From Streptantibioticus rubrisoli (GTDB taxonomy: Bacteria; Actinomycetota; Actinomycetes; Streptomycetales; Streptomycetaceae), in NCBI RefSeq assembly GCF_024436055.1, contig NZ_JANFNH010000005.1:186001-250000 (forward strand): a stretch of 64,000 bases of DNA. The letters are read 5' to 3'. Position numbers and translations under genes: made by a program. The notes under the pieces were generated by a model, which worked only from the letters and a program-made list of their open reading frames with translations, had not been told where the DNA came from and ran no database searches. The first letter of the stretch is position 1. Each line of letters begins with the position of its first letter. Shown one piece after another: positions 48,114 through 56,668 of this stretch.

Positions 48114-48974
48114 TCACCCTTCGGCTTGCCGGTACACGATGGTGGTGCTGCCCACGACGATGCGTGAGCCGTCGCGGAGCGTAGCGCGTTGGGTGTGCTG
48201 CCCGTCCACCACGATTCCGTTGGTCGACCCCAGGTCCTGGATCACGGACGGCGTGCCGACCCGGATCTCACAGTGCCTGCGGGACACTCCAGGATCGTCG
48301 ATCCGCACGTCCGCCTCCGTGCTGCGGCCGAGCACCATGGTCGGCCGGGAGATCTGGTGGCGGTTGCCGTTGATCTCGATCCAGCGCCGGGTGCTCGCGG
48401 AGGGGTCGCCGGTGCCGGGCAGCCTGGTGACCGGGGCCACACCGGGGCGTCCGGCGCCGGGCGGGCTGGACGGCATCGGCGGCGCACCGGCGGGCGGCGC
48501 CGGAGGGAAGCCGTAACCGCCCGGACGCTGCGGGGGCTGGCCCGCCTGCGTCGGTCCGCCGAACTGCCCTCGGGGCTCGGCGCCGTGCGGCTGGGACTCG
48601 CTGGAGGCGAGGGTGCGGCTGCGCACCCGGTACAGGCCGGTGTCGAGGTCGTCGGCCTTCTCCAAGTGGACCTTGATCGGTCCCATGAAGGTGTAGCGCT
48701 GCTGCTTGGCGTAGTCCCGGACCATGCCGGAGAGCTCCTCGCCGAGCTGCGTCGCGTACGGGCTGAGCCGCTCGTAGTCCGGGGTGCTCAGCTCCACGAT
48801 GAAGTCGTTGGGGACGACCGTGCGCTCGCGGTTCCAGATGGTCGCGTTGTTGTCGCACTCCCGCTGGAGCGCGCCCGCGATCTCGACGGGCTGGACCTCG
48901 GACTTGAACACCTTGGCGAAGGTGCCGTTGACGAGGCCTTCGAGACGCTGCTCAAAGCGCTTCAGTACTCCCAC
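48114..48974 (-). CDS. fhaA: FHA-domain protein with N-terminal DUF3662 (FhaA)
   Basis: 286 residues. DUF3662 domain about 1-125 (MGVLKRFEQRLEGLVNGTF, VVPNDFIVELS), a Pro/Gly-rich linker, and a C-terminal FHA domain (about 205-286) with VLGRSTEADVRIDDPGVSRRHCEI and GSTNGIVVDG. GTG start behind GGAGGT. First gene of the leftward cell-wall kinase locus; in mycobacteria FhaA binds phosphorylated MviN/MurJ-type proteins. Confidence 0.94.
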   Translation of the reverse strand: MGVLKRFEQRLEGLVNGTFAKVFKSEVQPVEIAGALQRECDNNATIWNRERTVVPNDFIVELSTPDYERLSPYATQLGEELSGMVRDYAKQQRYTFMGPIKVHLEKADDLDTGLYRVRSRTLASSESQPHGAEPRGQFGGPTQAGQPPQRPGGYGFPPAPPAGAPPMPSSPPGAGRPGVAPVTRLPGTGDPSASTRRWIEINGNRHQISRPTMVLGRSTEADVRIDDPGVSRRHCEIRVGTPSVIQDLGSTNGIVVDGQHTQRATLRDGSRIVVGSTTIVYRQAEG

Positions 48975-49400
48975 GGGGCACCTCCCTCCTCGACGTTCTC
49001 ATGCGTTGACGTGTCTGCGTTGTCGTACTGCTTACTGATCGTATCCACGCGGCTGGGAAACGGGTGGTTCCCCTCGGCTACCGACTACAACAGTGTCGAC
49101 CCTCACAGAGTTCCCCGACCCCTGGTGGGGCCGCCTTCGGGTGCGCTCCGCCCGGTCCGCCGCACCGCACGCCGGTGGCTTCACGGGGATGCTTCACAGG
49201 GATGGTAGATGCGCCCCGGGCCAGTGTCCCGCAAGTACCGAGGGTTCCCCTCTCCCGGGGCCGGGGAACGGATGTGAACGCACCCTCCGGCACGTGCTAG
49301 TGTTCTGCATGTCGGAAGGCGCTCCACACGGCCCCGGAAGACCGGTCCAGCGGACCGGACACCCCGGAGAGTGTGGCAGAATCAACTGACAACACCCAAT
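48975..49400. promoter_or_regulatory. Intergenic region between fhaA and tRNA-Leu
   Basis: 426 gene-free bases. It must carry the leftward promoter of the fhaA operon (the A/T-richer part around 49000-49050) and the rightward tRNA-Leu promoter. TAGTGT at 49298-49303 is a possible -10 for the latter, with only a weak -35 (TGTGAA, 49273) at 19-base spacing. Open frames here lack start signals. Confidence 0.5.
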
Positions 49401-49484
49401 GCGCGGGTGGCGGAATAGGCAGACGCGCTGGATTCAGGTTCCAGTGCCCGCAAGGGCGTGGGGGTTCAACTCCCCCCTCGCGCA
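49401..49484 (+). tRNA. tRNA-Leu (CAG)
   Basis: Class II tRNA with a long variable arm (GTGCCCGCAAGGGCGT). Acceptor GCGCGGG pairs with CTCGCGC (49477-49483), anticodon arm CTGGA-TTCAGGT-TCCAG gives anticodon CAG, T arm GGGGGTTCAACTCCCCC. CCA is not encoded. Confidence 0.97.
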
Positions 49485-49490
49485 CAGATC

Positions 49491-49528
49491 AGAACCCCTG
49501 GTTCGGAGAGATCCGGACCAGGGGTTCT
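49491..49528. terminator. tRNA-Leu terminator
   Basis: AGAACCCCTGGTTCGG (49491-49506) pairs with CCGGACCAGGGGTTCT (49513-49528) with one G-T pair, followed by TCGTTGT. Confidence 0.85.
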
Positions 49529-49615
49529 TCGTTGTGCGGGGGGTGGACGCGGCGATGGGCCTGCGGTGCGCTCCGCGGAACGCGCCCGCCGGACACCTTT
49601 GCGGTCCCCTCGCGC

Positions 49616-50119
49616 TCAGTGGTCCTTCTGCTTGTGGTGGTGATGGGCCGGGGACGGCGGGTGTTCGTGGCTGGCCTTGTGGGCGGCGACCCAGGAGGCG
49701 TTGTCCTGCCAGGCGTAGAGCTCCTTGCCCTTCAGGACGGCGTTGTACGTGCCGCCGCAGGTGGCCTGGGACTGGTGGTCGGTGCCCTTGGGGAACCAGG
49801 ACGCCTTCAGGTGGGCGCGGACGTGGGTGCCGCCCGGCTTGCAGCCGTGGGGGAGCTTGGGCTCGGGGAGGGTGGCCTTCAGTAGCCGGTCGCCGCCGGT
49901 CGTGGACATCCGGTAGTGGACGGAGGTCGCGGTGTCCGGCAGCCAGCGCGGCATCGAGGCGCGGTCCGACTTGGCCGCCCGGCCACTGTCGTACGAGGCC
50001 TGCTGCACATGCCGTCCCCTGAACCAGTCGACGGCGCCGGGGCCGCCGACGACCGCCAGGCTGCCGAGGCCGACGGCACCGATGGTGACGGCCGTTACAA
50101 GGCTCGCCTTGGGAGGCAT
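49616..50119 (-). CDS. Membrane-anchored or secreted hypothetical protein
   Basis: 167 residues from ATG 50119 (behind AAAGGA). The N-terminal helix (LVTAVTIGAVGLGSLAVVGG, about 6-26) is a signal anchor or uncleaved signal. The outside part has two cysteines (GCKPGG and ATCGGTYNAV), likely paired, and ends in a His/Lys-rich tail (HHHHKQKDH) that could bind metal. No family recognised. It faces tRNA-Leu. Confidence 0.78.
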   Translation of the reverse strand: MPPKASLVTAVTIGAVGLGSLAVVGGPGAVDWFRGRHVQQASYDSGRAAKSDRASMPRWLPDTATSVHYRMSTTGGDRLLKATLPEPKLPHGCKPGGTHVRAHLKASWFPKGTDHQSQATCGGTYNAVLKGKELYAWQDNASWVAAHKASHEHPPSPAHHHHKQKDH

Positions 50120-50382
50120 GCGGGGTCCTTTCGCGGTCCACGGAAGCGTCTTGGTCACCTCCAGCCTTCCCGCTTCCTGACCGGAATGCGTCCACCTGTG
50201 GTGCAAACGGGGTGTACGCCTTCTGGTTGACCGCGGGCCCGGCGTACCGCCGCAGGTCTGAGGAGATCACCTCCCGAAGGAGGGGTGGTGGCCGGGAACG
50301 CCTTGCCGGGCGCGCCCGTTGAGGCTACAGGGCAAAGCAGTCGTCAAGTGGCGTGGCCCGCGCCGGAATGCGCAGGAGATCC

Positions 50383-50958
50383 ATGGGCGTCAGCCTCAGC
50401 AAGGGCGGCAACATCTCGCTGACCAAGGAGGCCCCGGGCCTGGGCGCGGTCACCGTCGGACTGGGTTGGGACGTACGCACCACCACGGGCAGCGACTTCG
50501 ACCTCGATGCCAGCGCGCTGCTGCTGGACGCCACCGGGAAGGTGCCGTCCAACGGGCACTTCGTGTTCTTCAACAATCTCAAGAGCGTGGACGGTTCGGT
50601 CGAGCACGCCGGTGACAACCTCACCGGTGAGGGCGAGGGCGACGACGAGTCGGTCAGGGTGAACCTGTCGGCCGTCTCCCCCGAGATCGAGCGGATCGTC
50701 TTCCCGGTCTCGATCTACGACGGCGAGGCGCGCGCCCAGAACTTCGGCCAGGTCCGCAACGCGTTCATCCGGGTGGTCAACCAGGCCGACGGCAGGGAGC
50801 TGGCCCGTTTCGACCTGACCGAGGACGCCTCGACCGAAACCGCCATGGTCTTCGGCGAGTTGTACCGGGTCGGCGCCGACTGGAAGTTCCGCGCCATCGG
50901 CCAGGGCTACGCCTCCGGGCTCGCCGGAATAGCCAGCGACTACGGCGTCCAGCTGTAA
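50383..50958 (+). CDS. TerD-family protein
   Basis: 191 residues, beginning MGVSLSKGGNISLTKEAPGL. The calcium-site motifs GSDFDLDASALLLD and the later HAGDNLTGEGEGDDESV are those of TerD/CABP proteins, followed by VFPVSIYDGEARAQNFGQVRNAFIRVVN. ATG behind CAGGAG. TerD proteins of Streptomyces bind calcium and affect differentiation and stress tolerance; tellurite resistance is not implied by one stand-alone copy. No ter partner genes are nearby. Confidence 0.94.
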   Translation: MGVSLSKGGNISLTKEAPGLGAVTVGLGWDVRTTTGSDFDLDASALLLDATGKVPSNGHFVFFNNLKSVDGSVEHAGDNLTGEGEGDDESVRVNLSAVSPEIERIVFPVSIYDGEARAQNFGQVRNAFIRVVNQADGRELARFDLTEDASTETAMVFGELYRVGADWKFRAIGQGYASGLAGIASDYGVQL

Positions 50959-51030
50959 CCCGCGGAAAAACGTGAACGGGGTCGGCCGCCCCGCGACGGG
51001 AACGGCCGACCCGCGTTGTGTCCCGGCGGC

Positions 51031-51678
51031 TCAGGCGGCCAGGCGGCTGGCCAGCGCCTTGGCCTTGGTGGCCGCGTCCTCGTGCGCCTTGGCCTTGGAC
51101 GCGTCGGCCAGCTCGATCAGGTCGGCCATCGCCGGGTTGGTACGGGCGAGCGTCAGCTCCGGCACGATGAACTCGACGTCGAGGCCGAGCCCGCCGCCCA
51201 GCACCTTCTCCAGGTAGGTCTGGACGAACTCGAAGCCCTCCCGCGGCGTGCCGGGCGCGTAGGAGCCGCCGCGGCTGGCCACCACGACCACCGGGGTTCC
51301 GGCGGCGGACGGCTTCTCGCCCGCGGTGCGGCCCATGATGATCACCTGGTCCAGCCAGGCCTTCAGGGTCGACGGAATCGTGAAGTTGTACATCGGCGCG
51401 CCGATGAGGATGGCGTCGGCCTCCTCCAGCTCGGCGGCGAGCTGGTCGCGCAGCACGAAGGCGGCGGACTGCTCGGCGGTGCGCTGGTCGGGCGCGGTGA
51501 AACCGGCGAGAGCGGCGTCCAGTTCCAGGTGCGGCAGCGGCTCGGCCGCCAGGTCGCGGTAGATGACCTTGCCGTCCGGGTGCTGGGCCTCCCACTCCTT
51601 GCGGAAAGTGGCGGTGACGTCGCGGGATGCCGAGCCCTGCGGGTACAGGGACGAGTCAAGGTGCAGCAGGGTGGCCAT
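51031..51678 (-). CDS. azoR: FMN-dependent NADH-azoreductase / quinone reductase
   Basis: 215 residues with a flavodoxin-like fold: LHLDSSLYPQGSASR at the N-terminus for the FMN phosphate, and the flavin-contact GAPMYNFTIPSTLKAWLD motif near residue 95. AzoR-type enzymes reduce quinones and azo dyes with NADH. It is divergent from an HxlR regulator, 104 bases away, the usual pairing for redox-controlled oxidoreductases. Confidence 0.92.
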   Translation of the reverse strand: MATLLHLDSSLYPQGSASRDVTATFRKEWEAQHPDGKVIYRDLAAEPLPHLELDAALAGFTAPDQRTAEQSAAFVLRDQLAAELEEADAILIGAPMYNFTIPSTLKAWLDQVIIMGRTAGEKPSAAGTPVVVVASRGGSYAPGTPREGFEFVQTYLEKVLGGGLGLDVEFIVPELTLARTNPAMADLIELADASKAKAHEDAATKAKALASRLAA

Positions 51679-51782
51679 GGGAGTGCCTCCAACAAGGATG
51701 TTGAAATCCGTACGTCCACTATAGATAGCACACCTACTTACTAAATTGCAGCCCCTAAGCTGGCGGGGGGTACGATGAGGCC
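51679..51782. promoter_or_regulatory. azoR-hxlR divergent promoter region
   Basis: 104 bases, A/T-rich at 51718-51748 (TATAGATAGCACACC, TTACTAAATTG). Short inverted arms CAACA-AGGA-TGTTG lie at 51690-51703 near the azoR start. HxlR binding is expected here, but I cannot define the operator. Confidence 0.5.
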
Positions 51783-52142
51783 ATGGCGGTCTCCCGGGAA
51801 TGCAGTGCGATCGACCAGGGCATCACGCGGGTGTTCACGCTGCTCGGCAAGCGGTGGACCGGCCTGATCATCGCCGTGCTGATGAGCAACGGCCGTTCGT
51901 ACTTCGCTGAGCTGCGCCGGGCCATCCCCGGGATCAGCGAGCGGATGCTCTCGGACCGGCTGACCGAACTCGCCGGTGCCGGACTGCTGGTGCGCGAGGT
52001 GGACGAGGGCCCGCCGCTGCGGGTGAGCTACCAACTCACGCCCGCGGGCGACGCGTTGGCCCCCGCGATGAACGAACTCGCCGACTGGGCCGCCAAGCAC
52101 ATGCCGGAAGCCCCGCCCTGCCCCCGCGGCCCCGCCGCCTAA
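51783..52142 (+). CDS. HxlR-family transcriptional regulator
   Basis: 119 residues. Winged-helix fold with LLGKRWTGLIIAVLMSNGRSYFAELRRAIPGISERMLSDRL as the recognition part and a wing (VSYQLTPAGDAL). A cysteine near the N-terminus (Cys7 in SRECSAID) is positioned like the redox-sensing cysteine of YodB/HypR-type members, and a second lies at the C-terminus. It probably represses azoR until quinones or disulphide stress modify Cys7. Confidence 0.9.
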   Translation: MAVSRECSAIDQGITRVFTLLGKRWTGLIIAVLMSNGRSYFAELRRAIPGISERMLSDRLTELAGAGLLVREVDEGPPLRVSYQLTPAGDALAPAMNELADWAAKHMPEAPPCPRGPAA

Positions 52143-52281
52143 CGGCTCTGGGGCCGCCCCGGGATGTCGCCCTGAAGGAGCGCGGGGCTGTGTTCATGTG
52201 CGGCTCCGCCGCGTGGGCGCGACCAGCCACGACGATGCCGCAGCCGACCGACGGCAGATCGCCGCACTCCCAGCGGAGCGC

Positions 52282-52722
52282 CTAGCTTCGAGGGCGCGTC
52301 GAGGCGCGCCCGTAGCGGACCAGGTACTCCGCGAACCGCGCCAGATCCTGCTCTGACCAGTCGGCGAGGCGTTCCTGGAACGCCGCACGCCGACTGGCCG
52401 CCACCGAGGCGAGCGTCTCGTACCCCAGCGGTGTGGGATGCAGCACCTGGACCCGCTGGTCGTCCGGGTCGGGGCGGCGTTCCACGAAGCCCAGCTTCTC
52501 CAGCGCCGCCACCTGCCTGCTGACCGTGGACTTGTCCAGCATGTAGTGCGCCGCCAGATCGGTCGCCCGGCATCCCCGCTGGTCAGCGAGGTGTGCCAGC
52601 AGGGTGAAGGAGACCAGCGAGAGCTGGGGGTGCGTGCGCGCGGCCGTCGCCCGGGCGCGCCGCGCGAAGGCGGTCAGTTCGCGTTGGATCGTCTCGACGG
52701 ATTGGTCCCGGCTGGACGGCAT
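52282..52722 (-). CDS. MarR-family transcriptional regulator
   Basis: 146 residues from ATG 52722, behind AGAGGAGAACC. The winged helix contains CRATDLAAHYMLDKSTVSRQVAALEKLGFVERRPDPDDQRVQVL, the classic MarR DNA-binding part. It is divergent from a membrane protein gene, and a perfect 15-bp palindrome lies between them (52743-52757). It most likely represses both genes and is released by a small ligand. Confidence 0.92.
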   Translation of the reverse strand: MPSSRDQSVETIQRELTAFARRARATAARTHPQLSLVSFTLLAHLADQRGCRATDLAAHYMLDKSTVSRQVAALEKLGFVERRPDPDDQRVQVLHPTPLGYETLASVAASRRAAFQERLADWSEQDLARFAEYLVRYGRASTRPRS

Positions 52723-52742
52723 GGTGGTTCTCCTCTCGGATG

Positions 52743-52757
52743 GTTGTATAGTACAAC
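52743..52757. promoter_or_regulatory. MarR operator palindrome
   Basis: GTTGTA-TAG-TACAAC, perfect, 20 bases upstream of the MarR start and 47 before the membrane protein start. A half-site-like GTTGTA occurs again at 52768-52773. Confidence 0.75.
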
Positions 52758-52804
52758 GTGACTGCAGTTGTAAAAGCCAACCAGCTTCCTCGGGAGGCCC
52801 GCCG

Positions 52805-53860
52805 ATGACCGGGAAGACACCGCCTGGCGCGATCCGCCATGTCCTCACCCACCTGCTCACCCCGCTGCTGATGTGCGTCGGCATGGGCCTCGGCTACCTC
52901 GGCGCGTTCGGCGATCCGGCCCCGCACCATCTGCCGGTCGCCGTCGTCGGGCAGGCGCCCGCACGACTGGTGATGGCCCAGACCCTGCAGGACAGGGCGG
53001 GTGACGCGCTCGACGTGCGCACGGTGCCGTCCCGTGAGGACGCGGTGCGGCTGCTGAAGGACCGGCAGATCTACGGCGCGTACGTAACCGACCGCGCCGC
53101 ACCGGAGCTGCTGGTCGCCTCGGCCGGATCGGACACCAACGCCACGGCCGCCGAGAAGGTCTTCACCCCCATCGCCGCCCGGCAGGGCGTGCCGCTGAAC
53201 GTCACCGACGTGGTGCCGCCCGCACCGCACGACCCCACAGGGCAGGGGCTGTTCTTCCTGCTGGTCGCGGTGAGCATCGGCTCGTACGCCTCGGTCGCGG
53301 TGATCGGCGGGGCGGGCGCGGTGCTGCCGATGCGGACACGGGCGCTGCTGGCCGCCGGAATGTCGCTGGTGGTGAGCGCGGTGGGCGCGCTGTTCGCCGG
53401 TCCGGTCTTCCGCATCGTCGACCACGGGCTGCCGGGCGTGTGGGGGCTGATCTGGCTGTACTCGGCGGGGATCCTGCTGATCGGTACCGGTCTGCACACC
53501 TTCCTCAGGCGGTGGACCACGCTGGGGGTGATGGTGCTGTTCGTCATGCTGAACTTCACCAGCTCGGGTGGCGTCTTCCGGCCCGAGCTGCAGAACGGGT
53601 TCTTCGGTGCGCTGCACGCCTTCTGGAACGGAGCCGGGTTCATCGAGGGCGCCCGCGACCTGGTCTACTTCCGCAGCCACGGTCTGGGCGGCGGCGTCCT
53701 GGTCCTGGCCGTATGGCTGGCCGTGGGCGTGGTGGCGGTGACGGCGGCGGCCCTCACCGAACGCCGTCACGCGGCGGCCGAGGCCGTACCGGTGGCCCGG
53801 GCAGTCGAAAGGGAAGAAGCGGAGGAAGCGGAGGAAATGGAACAGGCCGTAGCGGTCTGA
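52805..53860 (+). CDS. ABC-2/YhgE-like membrane protein
   Basis: 351 residues, ATG behind GGGAGG. An N-terminal helix (about 18-38), an outside domain of about 130 residues (VAVVGQAPARLV, VRLLKDRQIYGAYVTD) and then five or so helices (from about 140) match the layout of YhgE/Pip-type and ABC-2 permease-like proteins. The C-terminus is very acidic (EEAEEAEEMEQ). No ATPase gene accompanies it. Regulation by the divergent MarR suggests export or stress function; the substrate is unknown. Confidence 0.8.
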   Translation: MTGKTPPGAIRHVLTHLLTPLLMCVGMGLGYLGAFGDPAPHHLPVAVVGQAPARLVMAQTLQDRAGDALDVRTVPSREDAVRLLKDRQIYGAYVTDRAAPELLVASAGSDTNATAAEKVFTPIAARQGVPLNVTDVVPPAPHDPTGQGLFFLLVAVSIGSYASVAVIGGAGAVLPMRTRALLAAGMSLVVSAVGALFAGPVFRIVDHGLPGVWGLIWLYSAGILLIGTGLHTFLRRWTTLGVMVLFVMLNFTSSGGVFRPELQNGFFGALHAFWNGAGFIEGARDLVYFRSHGLGGGVLVLAVWLAVGVVAVTAAALTERRHAAAEAVPVARAVEREEAEEAEEMEQAVAV

Positions 53861-53881
53861 GGGAGCCTAACGCCGCCCGAA

Positions 53882-56371
53882 CTACTCCTGGGGCAGCGGG
53901 AGTTCGAACCACACCACCTTTCCCACCGCCTTGCGGCTCGTCCCCCAGCGGTGGGAGAGATTGCTGACCAGGGCGAGCCCCCGCCCGTCCTCGTCGTCCT
54001 CGTCCGCGCGCCGCAACTGCGGCAGGTTGTGGTCGTCGTCGCTGACCTCGACCAGCAGTTTGCCCACCCGCATCAGCCGAAGCTGCACCTCATGGCTGGC
54101 CACCCGCAGCGCGTTGGTCACCAGCTCGCTCACCAACAACTCGGCCAGGTCGCCGAGTTGGCCGATCCCCCAGTCGGCGAGCTGCTTGCGGGTGAACGCC
54201 CGCGCCGTACGCACCTGCGAGTGGTCGAGCCGCAGCCGCAGCTCGGCGACGTCCTGCGGCGGGATGCCCTCGAACCGCGCGACGAGCAGCGCCACGTCGT
54301 CGCCGCGCTCCTCGTAGTGCACCTGGCTGAGGATCTGGTTGCAGACGTCCTCCGGTGTCTGCTGCGGTTCGATGACGTTGGCGCACAGCGCGGCCAGCCC
54401 GGCGTCTATACCCTGCCCGCGCACCTCGACCAGGCCGTCGGTGCACAGCACCAGCCAACTCCCGTCCGGCACCGGGATCTCCACCGTCTCGAACGGCACC
54501 CCGCCCACGCCGATGGGTGCGCCCTCGGGGATCCGCAGCGGTTCGCTGCGCCCGTCGTGCCGGGCCAGCACCGGCGGGATGTGGCCCGCGTTGGCCACCG
54601 ACAGCGTGCGGTGGATCGGGTCGTAGACCGCGTAGACACAGGTGGCCAGATGGTCCGTGGTGCCGAGCCGGTGCGCCAGGTTGTCCAGGTGGCGCAGCAG
54701 TTGCGCGGGCGGCAGGTCGAGCGCGGCCATGGTCTGTACGGCGGTGCGGAACTGACCCATCACCGCGGCGCTCAGCAGGCCGTGCCCCATGACGTCGCCG
54801 ACCACCAACGCGACCCGGCCGCCCGGGAGTTGGATGGCGTCGAACCAGTCGCCGCCGACCTGCGCCTGGCGGTCCCCCGGCCGGTAGTGGTGGGCGATCC
54901 GCACCCCGGGGATGCGCGGCGGACTGCTCGGCAGCATGCTGCGCTGCAAGGTGGCGGCGGCGCGCGACTCCAGCCGGTGCAGCCGCGCGTTGTCCAGGTG
55001 CACGGCGCCGCGCGCCGCGAACTCCACCGCGGTCGCGGCGTCCTTGACGTCGAACGGACGCCGGTCCGGATCCCGTACGAACCGCATCTGGCCCAGCACC
55101 ACACCGCGCGCGACCAGCGGGGTGACCAGCACCGAGCGCCCGGCGAGCAGATCGCCGAGGGCCGGAGCGCCCAGGTCCGCGGCCACGTCCTCGGCCAGTG
55201 CCGGATCGACCACCGGGAGCAGCAGTGGCTCGGCCAGCCCGGTCGCCTGCCCGCCCGGCCCGGCGGGCAGCGTGAACAACTCGCCCTCGGGCACCACGGA
55301 ATCCCAGGACACACCGGAGCAGTCGCCGGACACCGCGAGCCTGCGCACGGTGACCGTCCGCTCCTTGCGCCCGGGTGACGAGCCGTCCCGCGGGGCGTCG
55401 GAGAAGAGGTGGTCGACGACGAGCACACTGGCGAAGTCGGCGAACCGCGGTACCGCGACCGCACACAACTCGGCTGCCGTGGTGTCGGGTTCGAGGGTGG
55501 TGCCGACCCGTGCGCCGGTCTCCCGGAGCAGTGCGAGCTGCTGGTCGAGCAGCCCGCCGGGCGCGGGCGGCGGAAAGCCCGGCGGCGGTACCGGGGTCAG
55601 GGGCGGTCTTCTGCGGGCGCTGTGCCGTGGCGCCGCGGGGAGTTCGGCGCGGCGCCGGGCGGGCACGGTGGTCTCACCACGGCGGCGTGGCGGCCGGACC
55701 GCCTCGTACGGGAGGACGGCAAGCGGTGCGCTGCCCTCGATCTGCAGTGCGGGGGCGCCGAGTTGGGCGATCCGCCGGGTGATCCGCTCCAGCCGCCCGG
55801 GGCTGACCCGGGGCAGTACGTCGGCGAGCCGCGTGATCAGCCGGGGCTCGGCGTCCGCGTCGGGCGCGTTGGGCGCGGAGCCGAACCGGGGGCTGAGCCG
55901 GACGCCGTCCGCCCCGGCCGCCGCGTCGAGCACGTACGGCAGCATGCGGTCGCCGATGGCCAGCCGCAGGGCGCCGGAGCGCAGCGGTTTGGCGTGCGCT
56001 GCCAGGACGAGCAGACCGCGGTCGGCCGGTTCGGCCATCCGGTACGACCACCACAGTGTGTCGCGCACCGCGCCGGAGTGGTCGGTCACCGGGAACGCGC
56101 CGCACCAGCGCGGCCGGGTGAGGCCGTCCAGCAGCTCGACGGCGTCCCGCTCACCGGACGCGGGCGGCTCGGCGGGCGCGGGCAGCAGGCCCCTGGCACG
56201 GTGACCGAAGACAGCCTCCCAACGGTGGCCGAACAACTCCTCGGCGCCCCGGTTCCAGTAGGAGACGTCCCCGTCGGCGTCGACGCAGACCACGGCGAGC
56301 CGTAGCAGGGCGGCGATTCCGTCGGGCGGCGGACGTCTGTCGTGGGACTGCTCGCCGAGCGGCTTGATCAT
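53882..56371 (-). CDS. PAS-GAF-SpoIIE phosphatase with C-terminal ATPase domain
   Basis: 829 residues from ATG 56371; the frame also has a GTG at 56488, but neither has a good ribosome binding site. PAS domain about 10-85 (LAVVCVDADGDVSYWNRGAEELFG). A Pro/Arg linker precedes a GAF domain (about 270-440). The PP2C/SpoIIE phosphatase (about 455-680) has GGDWFDAIQLPGGRVALVVGDVMGHG and CTDGLVEVRG. A GHKL/HATPase domain (about 690-829) has ELLVSELVTNALRVA and DEDGRGLALVSNL, as in RsbW anti-sigma kinases. Such proteins control anti-anti-sigma partner switching. No sigma or anti-sigma antagonist is adjacent. Confidence 0.93.
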   Translation of the reverse strand: MIKPLGEQSHDRRPPPDGIAALLRLAVVCVDADGDVSYWNRGAEELFGHRWEAVFGHRARGLLPAPAEPPASGERDAVELLDGLTRPRWCGAFPVTDHSGAVRDTLWWSYRMAEPADRGLLVLAAHAKPLRSGALRLAIGDRMLPYVLDAAAGADGVRLSPRFGSAPNAPDADAEPRLITRLADVLPRVSPGRLERITRRIAQLGAPALQIEGSAPLAVLPYEAVRPPRRRGETTVPARRRAELPAAPRHSARRRPPLTPVPPPGFPPPAPGGLLDQQLALLRETGARVGTTLEPDTTAAELCAVAVPRFADFASVLVVDHLFSDAPRDGSSPGRKERTVTVRRLAVSGDCSGVSWDSVVPEGELFTLPAGPGGQATGLAEPLLLPVVDPALAEDVAADLGAPALGDLLAGRSVLVTPLVARGVVLGQMRFVRDPDRRPFDVKDAATAVEFAARGAVHLDNARLHRLESRAAATLQRSMLPSSPPRIPGVRIAHHYRPGDRQAQVGGDWFDAIQLPGGRVALVVGDVMGHGLLSAAVMGQFRTAVQTMAALDLPPAQLLRHLDNLAHRLGTTDHLATCVYAVYDPIHRTLSVANAGHIPPVLARHDGRSEPLRIPEGAPIGVGGVPFETVEIPVPDGSWLVLCTDGLVEVRGQGIDAGLAALCANVIEPQQTPEDVCNQILSQVHYEERGDDVALLVARFEGIPPQDVAELRLRLDHSQVRTARAFTRKQLADWGIGQLGDLAELLVSELVTNALRVASHEVQLRLMRVGKLLVEVSDDDHNLPQLRRADEDDEDGRGLALVSNLSHRWGTSRKAVGKVVWFELPLPQE

Positions 56372-56668
56372 CTTGTCCAACGTCGTGCACCCGGGGTCGT
56401 GGCGGGAGGCGGCCGCAAGGAGCGGCGTCTGATGACAAGGCAAGCATGAAACGTCACAGGAGTTTGGGAAAATACCGAGTTTGGCCACCCGTGGTGGGAG
56501 GAAACGCTACGGCGCCCGACGGCATCGCTTCGCGGCCCGGCCGACGGTTCGCGGGCGCGGTCTGGCGACCCGGATGCCGCTGGGGGTGTGGCACCGCCGA
56601 CCCGCGTCGTGCGGCCGCTCGGGCCGCTCGGGGAACGGTCGGCGCGCGGCTCCTCGTAGGCTGGGCGG

